Shown: piece by piece, positions 1 to 5,382 of the stretch
How positions within the stretch are numbered: the first letter of the stretch is position 1
Layout: every line of letters starts with the position of its first letter
DNA from: Desulfobacterales bacterium
Lineage (GTDB): Bacteria > Desulfobacterota > Desulfobacteria > Desulfobacterales > UBA2174_A
Length of the DNA: 8,445 nucleotides
Direction of reading: 5' to 3'
Assembly (NCBI GenBank): GCA_025454075.1
Contig: JALOPD010000150.1
Span: 1-8,445 of the forward strand
Made by a program: the position numbers and the translations under genes
Notes under the pieces: generated by a model
What the model was told of the DNA's origin: nothing
The model's input: only the letters and a program-made list of their open reading frames with translations
The model's database searches: none

Positions 1-433
1 CGTAATACTGGAGGAACCGCTCCCACAGGGTGCGCTGGGTCTCGTTGAACTGGCGGCTGTCCGGGGAATTGACCAGGGCATTGACCTGGATCCTGCCCAG
101 CTCATCGGTGATGACCAGCGACAGCCGGCCGTCCTCGAAGGGGAACTCCCTCAGCACCTCCTCGATGTGCACCGGGTCGGCCCAGTCGTCCATCGGCGTG
201 TCGTTGTCGTTGTCGACCTTGTCCTTGGCGAGGATCGCCATGGCCACATGCACGCCGGCGGCGGCCATTTCCGTCATGCTCAGGTCGTTGCGCGACGCGG
301 CGCTGGCGATCACCGTGTACCGCGCCCGCCGATTGTATTCGAGGGCGGCCGCCACCAGAACGGTAGTCACTCCGAGGGTGATCAGCAAGGCCACTCCTCG
401 GCGATTGCGCAGGCACTGGACGAAACCCGGCAT
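1..433 (-). CDS. gspK: Type II secretion minor pseudopilin GspK, N-terminal part (3' end outside window)
   Basis: ATG at 433-431 lies 3 bases after the gspJ stop, with GGGGTG in front. The frame is open for 144 codons to the left edge. GspK caps the tip of the pseudopilus and forms a trimer with GspI and GspJ. The leader is 'MPGFVQCLRNRRG' (13 residues), cut before Val14, and the hydrophobic segment is 'VALLITLGVTTVLVAAALEY'. Position +5 is Ile rather than Glu, as is characteristic of GspK alone among the pseudopilins. Further on, 'RYTVIASAASRNDLSMTEMA' leads into the helical region, then 'DDWADPVHIEEVL' and 'GRLSLVITDELGRIQVNALV', the conserved core of GspK. Normal members have about 300 residues, so roughly half is visible. 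No stop or frameshift is seen. Confidence 0.93.
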   Translation of the reverse strand, partial: MPGFVQCLRNRRGVALLITLGVTTVLVAAALEYNRRARYTVIASAASRNDLSMTEMAAAGVHVAMAILAKDKVDNDNDTPMDDWADPVHIEEVLREFPFEDGRLSLVITDELGRIQVNALVNSPDSRQFNETQRTLWERFLQYY

Positions 434-436
434 GGG

Positions 437-1333
437 TCACCCCGACTTCCGGCGAACCAGCGGAAGCGCCACGGTGGTCTGAAACCCATAGCGGTCGCTC
501 CCGTCGCCGACTTCGAGCCGCACCGCCACCATCGTCGGGGTCGCGTTGCCGATCCGCGGGGATTCCGAATCCCACGCGTCGAAGACCGTGCCCTCCGCGT
601 CAACGTACTCAAATGCCAATGATTTGACGTTTTCGCAGAGCACGGGGTCCACGCTGCGCTCCTCGAAGCGCGGATACGGGTAGAGGTTGTCCGCGCGCTT
701 CAGCCGCAGGCCCCCGCCGGGGGACTCCTGCACATAGTACACGATTTCGGCGATCCCGTCCTCTCGCGATCGGTCGAGCGCCACGTGGGCCCGGCTGGCA
801 AACCGTAACTTTGCAAGCGCCGTGCCACCCCTGTTCTCGACGGAGCCCTGGAACCGGTAGGGGTCCGGGGGACTGTCGATTGCCGGCGGTTTGTACGGCG
901 GCCGCTCCAGGATGAACGCGTTTTCCAGGTCGAGGGTGATGCGGGCCAGGCAGGTCCGGCCCATGTCGAACGTGGACGCCGACGCCTCAAGGGTCTCGGC
1001 GTTCGAAAAAACCATGTTGAACGATGACAGGACCGTCGTCACCACCATCCCCAGGATCAGTATGGCGACCAGGATCTCCATCAGGGTGAAACCAGGACTG
1101 AGGACTGAGGACTGAGGACTGAGTTTCAGGGCCGAAGGCCTGAGCGATTTGGGCCACGCAAAGGAGCTCGACATCGAGGTGGACATGGTCGAAACCGCTG
1201 CTTTGGTAATCTGAGCTGCTAATGCGAAATCTTTTGAGAACTCGGCCTTCTTCACGATTTGATAGATTTTGCATGTCAAAAGGCGCGACTTCTGCCATGC
1301 AATCAGGTCCTCAAATCTGTCAATTTTGCCCAC
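437..1333 (-). CDS. gspJ: Type II secretion minor pseudopilin GspJ with a captured four-helix-bundle N-terminus
   Basis: The open frame codes for 298 aa from GTG 1333; the gspJ part proper starts near residue 80. GspJ is a minor pseudopilin of the pseudopilus tip complex with GspI and GspK. The prepilin site is 'LSPG|FTLMEILVAILILGMVVTT', cleaved after Gly81, with Phe at +1 and Glu at +5 (residue 86). The mature part of 217 residues is normal for GspJ: 'TFDMGRTCLARITLDLENAF', then 'LRFASRAHVALDRS', 'IVYYVQE' and 'VLCENVKSLAFEYVDAEG'. The first 49 residues belong to another family and the next 30 come from filler and the 7-mer array. Internal ATGs at 1186 and 1174 would give leaders of 32 or 28 residues but have no ribosome site, so the GTG at 1333 is the best-supported start. 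Whether the peptidase processes an 81-residue leader is unknown. TGA stop at 437-439. Confidence 0.88.
   Translation of the reverse strand: MGKIDRFEDLIAWQKSRLLTCKIYQIVKKAEFSKDFALAAQITKAAVSTMSTSMSSSFAWPKSLRPSALKLSPQSSVLSPGFTLMEILVAILILGMVVTTVLSSFNMVFSNAETLEASASTFDMGRTCLARITLDLENAFILERPPYKPPAIDSPPDPYRFQGSVENRGGTALAKLRFASRAHVALDRSREDGIAEIVYYVQESPGGGLRLKRADNLYPYPRFEERSVDPVLCENVKSLAFEYVDAEGTVFDAWDSESPRIGNATPTMVAVRLEVGDGSDRYGFQTTVALPLVRRKSG
1094..1123. repeat. 7-mer tandem array (AGGACTG)4, downstream boundary of the gspJ insertion
   Basis: Four exact copies of AGGACTG followed by AG on the plus strand. On the coding strand this is read in frame as 'LSPQSSVLSP', two codons before the prepilin cleavage site. 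It is inverted relative to the array at 1363-1380. Confidence 0.95.
1124..1333 (-). pseudogene. Truncated four-helix-bundle protein (23S rRNA-intervening-sequence / S23 family) fused to gspJ
   Basis: The first ~49 residues read from GTG 1333 match the N-terminal half of the four-helix-bundle family (S23/IVP; related to Avd of diversity-generating retroelements). They carry the conserved pattern 'RFEDLIAWQKSRLLTCKIYQ', then 'FSKDFALAAQITKAAVST'. The family usually continues with a 'NIAEG' motif and two more helices, to about 115-125 residues. Here that part is missing: after 'AAVSTMSTSM' the sequence becomes Ser/Pro-rich and enters the 7-mer array, translated as 'LSPQSSVLSP'. GGAG lies 6 bases before the GTG (1343-1340), so the fragment is likely translated. 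The frame continues without a stop into GspJ. Known members are found as ORFs inside rRNA intervening sequences or at scattered sites; their role is unclear. The fragment is too short to form the whole bundle. Confidence 0.72.
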
Positions 1334-1362
1334 GTCTTTCTCCGGAAAAACATTTCTTGTTG

Positions 1363-1380
1363 CTCAGTCCTCAGTCCTCA
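1363..1380. repeat. 7-mer array, upstream boundary of the gspJ insertion
   Basis: CTCAGTCCTCAGTCCTCA on the plus strand is about 2.5 copies of CAGTCCT. Its first 16 bases are the exact reverse complement of part of the array at 1094-1123. Confidence 0.9.
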
Positions 1381-1391
1381 TTGCTCGCCTT
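1379..1391 (-). promoter_or_regulatory. Probable original gspJ ribosome site and start codon, now disconnected
   Basis: Directly after the gspI stop the minus strand reads AAAAGGCGAGCAATG: AAGG six bases before ATG at 1381-1379. This ATG is in frame with gspJ but meets TGA after five codons (1366-1364) inside the flanking 7-mer array. It is best read as the native gspJ start cut off from its pilin by the inserted segment. Translation could terminate there and restart at GTG 1333. Confidence 0.5.
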
Positions 1392-1394
1392 TTG

Positions 1395-1841
1395 TTACTC
1401 TCTCATAAACCGGTACGTCCTGAACCCGTACGAGTGTTCGCCGTTGTTGAGCGTCACCAGAACGTCGATGCGTTTCATGTCCCGCGAGATGTCCACCCCC
1501 AGGGTGGCCGACGGCGCCTCTTCGACCGTGATTTTCCACTGGTAGCCCGGGTACTCGCGGCCGAAATCGCCCTGGCTGGAGGCGAGCCGGCGCTCGGTGG
1601 ATGCCTCGAACCGGGCAAGCGCGCTGCGTGCCAGAAGCGGCGCTTGAGTGGTGAAGCGGCTCTCGATGCTCATGGCGACGGTCTGGGATTGCAGGCGATA
1701 CACGCTCATCAGCACGATGGCCATGATGCCGAGCGCCACCATCACCTCGAGCAGCGTAAAGCCGGCTTGAAGCCCGCATCCGCCGCACTTGGCAGTAAAT
1801 ACGGTATCGCTTCTCCGCGGGCAACTCATGGGCGATTCCAT
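1395..1841 (-). CDS. gspI: Type II secretion minor pseudopilin GspI
   Basis: The product is 148 aa from ATG 1841. GspI starts the pseudopilus tip together with GspJ and GspK. The prepilin site is 'LQAG|FTLLEVMVALGIMAIVLMSVY', with Phe28 at +1 and Glu32 at +5. The rest fits GspI: 'RFTTQAPLLARSALARFEA' and a beta-rich end 'GYQWKITVEEAP', 'KRIDVLVTLNNGEHSYGFRTYRF'. The start is ambiguous among GTG 1847, ATG 1841 and ATG 1829; none has a strong ribosome site. With ATG 1841 the leader is 27 residues, longer than usual, and contains 'KCGGCG'. The gene follows gspH by 24 bases. The TAA stop at 1395-1397 is followed by AAAAGG-CGAGCA-ATG, which looks like the ribosome site and start of the original gspJ. 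Confidence 0.92.
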   Translation of the reverse strand: MESPMSCPRRSDTVFTAKCGGCGLQAGFTLLEVMVALGIMAIVLMSVYRLQSQTVAMSIESRFTTQAPLLARSALARFEASTERRLASSQGDFGREYPGYQWKITVEEAPSATLGVDISRDMKRIDVLVTLNNGEHSYGFRTYRFMRE

Positions 1842-1865
1842 GCGCACCGGGCGGACCGGCGGACC

Positions 1866-2375
1866 TCACAGCCGTACATCGTCAAAACCGATCCAGCGGT
1901 CGAACATCTTCACCTGGGAGAGGAAGGGCTCGAGCAGGAACGAGGTGTAGGTGTCGCCGTGCTGCAAATGGATCAGGACGCGGTCGCTGTGCCCGTCCCG
2001 CGAAAACCGGATCTCCACCCGGCCGGCGTTCACGCGGCCCTGGCGGGGGAAGTCGACCCCGACCACGCGGCCGCCGCCCGGCAGCGGCTGGGCGCGGCGC
2101 ACGGCGCGGTCCGTCTCCTCCGGGGTCATGGCCTCGGCCGTTTCCCAGATCCGGTTCGTTTCCAGGTCGATGTGCAGCACCTGCTGCCGGCGCGTGCGCA
2201 GCGCCTCCTCGCGCAGCGCCTGGACCTTTCCGATCAGCCAGCGCGAGCTGCGCTGGGCATCGTCGACGAAAAACGACCCTTCGAACCGCGGGACGGCGAA
2301 GAAAAAGACGATGCCGACCAGGGCCATGACGACGATCAGCTCCAGCAGGGTGTAGCCGGCCCGGCGCTGCGCCAT
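1866..2375 (-). CDS. gspH: Type II secretion minor pseudopilin GspH
   Basis: The product is 169 aa. ATG at 2375 shares one base with the gspG stop (TGATG), so the two are translationally coupled. GspH is a minor pseudopilin that joins the pseudopilus. The short classical leader 'MAQRRAG' is cut before Tyr8; the hydrophobic stretch 'YTLLELIVVMALVGIVFFFAVP' has Glu at +5 (residue 12). A GspH-type domain follows, with the helix region 'DDAQRSSRWLIGKVQALREEALRTRRQ' split over about residues 38-64 and a beta-rich C-terminus ('HIDLETNRIWE', 'RVEIRFSRDGHSDRVLI'). It has the only leader of normal short length among the E5-containing pilins of this operon. TGA stop at 1866-1868. Confidence 0.92.
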   Translation of the reverse strand: MAQRRAGYTLLELIVVMALVGIVFFFAVPRFEGSFFVDDAQRSSRWLIGKVQALREEALRTRRQQVLHIDLETNRIWETAEAMTPEETDRAVRRAQPLPGGGRVVGVDFPRQGRVNAGRVEIRFSRDGHSDRVLIHLQHGDTYTSFLLEPFLSQVKMFDRWIGFDDVRL

Positions 2376-2971
2376 CACTCCGTGTCCCAATTGGTGATGT
2401 CCTTGTTTTCGTTCTCGCCGCCCGGCACGCCGTCGGCGCCGTAGGAGATGATGTCGAAATCCCCCTTGAGGCCGGGCGACAGGTAGATGTAGTCGTTGCC
2501 CCAGGGGTCCTTGGGCACCTTGCCTTTTTCGAGATAACCGCCCTGCCGCCACTTTTTGGGGATCACCCCGGACTCCGGCCGCTGCACCAGGGCGAGCAAA
2601 CCCTGCTCGGTGCCGGGGTAGATGCCGCTGTCCAGCTTGTAGAGCTTGAGCGCGGTTTCCAGGGCGGCGATGTCCATCTTGGCCCGCACCTGCTTGGCCT
2701 CCTCCGGTCGGCCCATCAACTTGGGGGCGACGTACATCGCCAAGATCCCCAGGATGATGATGACGACCATGATCTCGATCAGCGTAAATCCCCTGTGGTT
2801 GGCGACTTCGCGGAAGCCCCGACTTCGGCGCTGCGCTGCAGGTCGCGCTTGCTGCGGCGCACGGTCGGCAAGCCTCGCAAGGCGACACTCGCGCGCCTTG
2901 AATTTGGAGCGTTGGGCGAAGCGGCATAGTGTTAAATCAGCCCCGATCAGGGAGTCATGTTTGAGGATCAT
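2375..2971 (-). CDS. gspG: Type II secretion major pseudopilin GspG with an unusually long leader
   Basis: The product is 198 aa from ATG 2971, preceded by AAGGAAAGG about 10 bases upstream. GspG is the main subunit of the periplasmic pseudopilus. The prepilin site is '[23 protein letters not shown]', cleaved after Gly61, with Phe at +1 and Glu at +5 (residue 66). The C-terminal GspG domain follows: '[12 protein letters not shown]', '[21 protein letters not shown]', and the calcium-binding loop '[17 protein letters not shown]'. The mature part is 137 residues, normal for GspG. The leader is not normal: 61 residues instead of the usual 5-10, rich in Arg/Ala/Gln. No ATG, GTG or TTG lies in frame closer to the cleavage site. 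The first residues (MILKH) and last residues (NHRG) together would make a standard leader, which suggests an in-frame insertion between them. The 146-base gap after gspF holds nothing else convincing. Confidence 0.93.
   Translation of the reverse strand: MILKHDSLIGADLTLCRFAQRSKFKARECRLARLADRAPQQARPAAQRRSRGFREVANHRGFTLIEIMVVIIILGILAMYVAPKLMGRPEEAKQVRAKMDIAALETALKLYKLDSGIYPGTEQGLLALVQRPESGVIPKKWRQGGYLEKGKVPKDPWGNDYIYLSPGLKGDFDIISYGADGVPGGENENKDITNWDTE
2804..2956 (-). repeat. Probable in-frame insertion block inside the gspG leader
   Basis: About 156 bp between the codons for MILKH and NHRG encode a sequence foreign to prepilin leaders. The block is rich in short hairpins: AAGGCG/CGCCTT with a 9-base loop, GAAG/CTTC twice, and two copies of CGAAGTCG near the pilin-proximal end. 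Exact ends are uncertain, and no clear terminal inverted repeats or target duplication are visible. It could be a REP-like or other small repeated element. Insertion is inferred from the leader's abnormal length and the normal-looking flanks. Confidence 0.4.
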
Positions 2972-3094
2972 TTCTTTTTGCCTTTCCTTATCATTAATTC
3001 GGCAACTGCACAGGAGCAACTGTAGCCGATGTCAGGCGGATCGGGGTGAAATTGGGAAATTAGACTTATTTATATGCCGGAGCAATCACCTGAC

Positions 3095-3118
3095 CCCTCG
3101 GCCCCTTGAACCCTCGGC
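3095..3118. repeat. Short direct repeat CCCTCGGC x2 next to the gspF stop
   Basis: CCCTCGGC occurs at 3095-3102 and again at 3111-3118, a 16-base period, with CCCCTTGAA between. It touches the last base of gspF. It may be the remains of a simple repeat array. Confidence 0.5.
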
Positions 3119-4347
3119 TATCTTATCAATTGATTCATTTCAAATATGGGCAGACAGATCGACAGCACGATGAACCCCACCGCGCAGCCCATCACCAGGA
3201 TCATCACCGGCTCCAGATAGGAGGTCAGCCTCAGGATCGTGGTTTCCACCTCATTTTCAAAGACATCGGCGATCTTGTAAAGCATTTTTTCCAGCTCGCC
3301 GGACTGCTCCCCGACCTGGATCATCTGGATGGACAGCGTGGGGAACACGCGGCCCTCGGAGAGGGCGAGCCAAAGGCTCTTGCCCTTGCTGACCTCCTCG
3401 CCCGCCCGGGAGACGGTGTCGGCGATCAGGACGTTGCCCACGATGTTGCGGACGATGTCGAGGGCGACCAGCAAGGTGACGCCGTTTTCCAGCAGGGAAC
3501 CCAGGGTGCGGCTGAACCGGGCGACCGCCAGTTTGCGGGCCAGGGTGCCGAAACCCGGCAGTTTAAGAAGGGTGGCGTCGAACCACCGCAGGCCCTTGGG
3601 GGTCCGGTGGAACTGCCGGACGGCCAGGGCCACCGCCGCCGCGAGCGCCAGGATCATCCACCAGTAGTCCCTGAAAAAATTGCTCAGCGCAATCAGCACG
3701 CGCGTGGGGGTCGGCAGCACCTGCTTCATGTCGGTGAAGATCGAGGTGATGGTGGGGACGATGTAGGTCAACAGGATGAACAGCACGACGACGCCGAAGA
3801 ACAGCATAAACACCGGGTAGGCGAGCGAGGCCTGGATCCGGTTGGAGAGGGCCTGCTGCTTTTCGGTGATTTCCGCCAGGCGCTCGAGCACGATTTCCAG
3901 CGTGCCGGAGCTCTCGCCGGCCCGCACCATGTTGACGTAGATCGGCGGGAAAATCCCGGGGAACTGGGAAAGGGCATGCGCGAAGCTGTTGCCCTCGACC
4001 ACGAGGTCTTTCACCCGTGCGAGCGTGCGCTTCAGGGCGTAGGACGGGGTCTGCGGCAGCAGCGCGTCCAGGGCCGACACCAGCGGGAAACCGGCGCCGA
4101 TCAGGGTCGCCAGCTGGCGCGTGGTCATGGCCACGTGGGAGGGCTTGACGCGCGAGAACCAGCTGCCGAGGCTGAAGCGGCGGCGAGCGTCTTTTTTCGC
4201 CTGGGCCTCCTGCGCCTCGCGGATGGCCACCGGGAATTTGCCCGAGGAGCGCAGCTTCTGCCGGGCGGCCTGGATCCCGTCGGCGTCGATGATGCCGGAG
4301 GTGCTCTTGCCTTTGGCATCGAGCGCTGTGTATTCGAAAACGGGCAT
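3118..4347 (-). CDS. gspF: Type II secretion system inner-membrane platform protein GspF
   Basis: The product is 409 aa, the typical full length. GspF is the polytopic inner-membrane protein that links the secretion ATPase GspE to pseudopilus assembly. The duplicated T2SSF domain is visible: repeat 1 at about 72-195 with 'FPLVSALDAL' and 'VRAGESSGTLE', repeat 2 at about 275-398 with 'VTLLVALDIV' and 'IQVGEQSGELE'. Membrane segments are at about 178-198, 229-244 and 378-402, as expected for the family. The N-terminus 'MPVFEYTALDAKGK' and the end 'LPIFEMNQLIR' are canonical, so both termini are intact. The ATG at 4347 has a weak AGG site 8 bases upstream. The gene is first in the operon, behind the promoter at 4378-4406; gspE and gspD, which often precede gspF, are not here. 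The TAG stop (3118-3120) touches a short direct repeat. Confidence 0.96.
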   Translation of the reverse strand: MPVFEYTALDAKGKSTSGIIDADGIQAARQKLRSSGKFPVAIREAQEAQAKKDARRRFSLGSWFSRVKPSHVAMTTRQLATLIGAGFPLVSALDALLPQTPSYALKRTLARVKDLVVEGNSFAHALSQFPGIFPPIYVNMVRAGESSGTLEIVLERLAEITEKQQALSNRIQASLAYPVFMLFFGVVVLFILLTYIVPTITSIFTDMKQVLPTPTRVLIALSNFFRDYWWMILALAAAVALAVRQFHRTPKGLRWFDATLLKLPGFGTLARKLAVARFSRTLGSLLENGVTLLVALDIVRNIVGNVLIADTVSRAGEEVSKGKSLWLALSEGRVFPTLSIQMIQVGEQSGELEKMLYKIADVFENEVETTILRLTSYLEPVMILVMGCAVGFIVLSICLPIFEMNQLIR

Positions 4348-4377
4348 ATAAACCTGCGGGGTTTGTAAAATAGTGCA

Positions 4378-4406
4378 ATGATAACAGTTTGCTAAATTAA
4401 TGGCAA
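4378..4406 (-). promoter_or_regulatory. Sigma70-type promoter of the gsp operon
   Basis: On the minus strand, -35 TTGCCA (4406-4401; consensus TTGACA) and -10 TATCAT (4383-4378; consensus TATAAT) are separated by exactly 17 bases. Each box differs from consensus at one position. The predicted transcription start is near 4371, giving a leader of about 24 bases before the gspF ATG at 4347. The region is clearly AT-rich compared with the GC-rich genes on both sides. Confidence 0.65.
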
Positions 4407-4429
4407 GAAGGCGTTTGACAACGCCTTTA
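4404..4429 (-). terminator. Probable intrinsic terminator after moxR
   Basis: A perfect 8-bp inverted repeat AAGGCGTT / AACGCCTT (4408-4415 and 4420-4427) with a 4-base loop overlaps the moxR stop. The minus-strand tail reads CTTCTTGCC, with only a modest run of T, so strength is uncertain. It sits directly in front of the gsp promoter and would separate the two transcription units. Confidence 0.5.
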
Positions 4430-5380
4430 CTCTGTCGGGACGGGTACGCTCTCCAGGATCTCCCTCAGGAGGTCCTCCTCGGTGCGCCCTTTCAGGCGGG
4501 CCTCGGTCTTGAGGATGATGCGGTGGGAAAGAACCGGGGCGGCAAGCGACTTGACGTCGTCCGGGATGACGAAGTCCCGGCCGCGGCAGACGGCCATGGC
4601 CTGGCCCGCGGCCTGGAGGCCGAGCGCGGCGCGCGTGCTGCCGCCCAGCCGGATGTCCGGGTGCTCGCGCGTGGCGCGGGTGACGGCCAGGATGTAGCTG
4701 CGAACGGGCTCGGCGACCAGGGTGCGCCGGGTCAGGACCTGAAGCGCAAGCAGCTCGGCTGTGCCGATGACGCTTTCGAGCCGGTCCATCGGGTTCTCCT
4801 GCTGGTAGCGGCTCAGGACCTCGGCCTCGTCCGGCACGGACGGGTAGCCGAGCCGGAGCTTCATCAAAAAACGGTCGAGCTGGGCTTCCGGGAGCGGGAA
4901 GGTGCCCTCCAGCTCGATGGGGTTCTGGGTGGCCATCAGGAGGAAGGGCCGGGGCAAAGCGACGGTCTTCCAGTCGACGGTCACCTGGCGCTCCTGCATG
5001 CTCTCGAGCAGGCAGGACTGGGTGCGCGGCATGGCGCGGTTGATCTCGTCCACCAGCACCACGTTGGCCACCACCGGGCCCGGCCGGAACTCGAACTCCG
5101 ACAGTTTCTGATTAAAGAAGTGCAGGCCCACCACGTCGGAGGGCAGAAGGTCGGGGGTGCACTGGATGCGTTTGAAGCTGCCGTCGAGGGAGCGGGCCGT
5201 GGCCCGCGCCAGCAGGGTCTTGCCCAGGCCGGGCACGTCCTCGATCAGCACGTGCCCCTCGCAGAGCAGGGCGATGAAGATCCGCTCGACGACCTCGGAG
5301 CGCCCGATGATGGCCCGTCCCACGTTCGATGTGAATCGTTCCGCTGCGGCTTGGATGTCCGGTGTTTCGTGATCGGGCAT
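4427..5380 (-). CDS. moxR: MoxR-family AAA+ ATPase
   Basis: The product is 317 aa from ATG 5380, the usual length for the family. The AAA+ core is complete: Walker A 'EDVPGLGKTLL' (about 47-57), Walker B 'VVLVDEINRA' (about 107-116), sensor 1 'LLMATQNPIELEGTFPLPEA' (about 147-166), the 'QLDRFLMKL' segment with the probable arginine finger region (about 167-175), and sensor 2 'GGSTRAALGLQAAGQA' (about 246-261) in the lid domain. MoxR ATPases are cytosolic hexameric chaperone-like motors that act with DUF58 and VWA-domain partners. Here the gene is the last of three co-transcribed genes, 2 bases after the DUF4129 gene, whereas moxR more often comes first in such clusters. The TAA stop at 4427-4429 overlaps the stem of a downstream hairpin. 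Family identity is certain; the client is not known. Confidence 0.93.
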   Translation of the reverse strand: MPDHETPDIQAAAERFTSNVGRAIIGRSEVVERIFIALLCEGHVLIEDVPGLGKTLLARATARSLDGSFKRIQCTPDLLPSDVVGLHFFNQKLSEFEFRPGPVVANVVLVDEINRAMPRTQSCLLESMQERQVTVDWKTVALPRPFLLMATQNPIELEGTFPLPEAQLDRFLMKLRLGYPSVPDEAEVLSRYQQENPMDRLESVIGTAELLALQVLTRRTLVAEPVRSYILAVTRATREHPDIRLGGSTRAALGLQAAGQAMAVCRGRDFVIPDDVKSLAAPVLSHRIILKTEARLKGRTEEDLLREILESVPVPTE

Positions 5381-5382
5381 GC

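Larger units (their letters stand above)
1094..1380 (-). mobile_element. Candidate small element: four-helix-bundle ORF remnant between inverted 7-mer arrays
   Basis: The segment is 287 bp, bounded by (AGGACTG)4 at 1094-1123 and the inverse array CTCAGTCCTCAGTCCTCA at 1363-1380. It lies between the gspI stop and the mature gspJ pilin sequence. It is visibly AT-richer than the neighbouring genes and carries its own ribosome site and the first half of an S23/IVP-type protein. The position inside a leader, the inverted terminal repeats and the foreign protein fragment together support an insertion. No transposase is encoded and no target duplication is obvious. Whether this is a mobile unit or a recombination scar is inference. 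Confidence 0.5.

Noticed and set aside
1124..1333. Diversity-generating retroelement (Avd homolog)
   Set aside because: No reverse transcriptase or template/variable repeat pair is visible; only the general four-helix-bundle similarity supports it.
1094..1380. CRISPR array from the repeated 7-mers
   Set aside because: Units are 7 bases and directly tandem, with no spacers.
1269..2444. 391-aa open frame on the plus strand across gspG-gspI
   Set aside because: His/Arg/Ala-rich translation with no recognisable motif, fully antisense to three clear pseudopilin genes; a high-GC shadow frame.
1866..2927. 353-aa frame as a long GspH
   Set aside because: Its first half is the wrong frame of gspG; the pilin begins at MAQRRAG (ATG 2375).
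3040..3117. Internal promoter before gspG (ATATAAAT near 3070)
   Set aside because: An AT-rich -10-like string is present but no -35 at acceptable spacing was found.
3106..4368. 420-aa plus-strand frame opposite gspF
   Set aside because: Antisense shadow of gspF, composed of Gly/Asp/His/Gln-rich sequence with no family signal.
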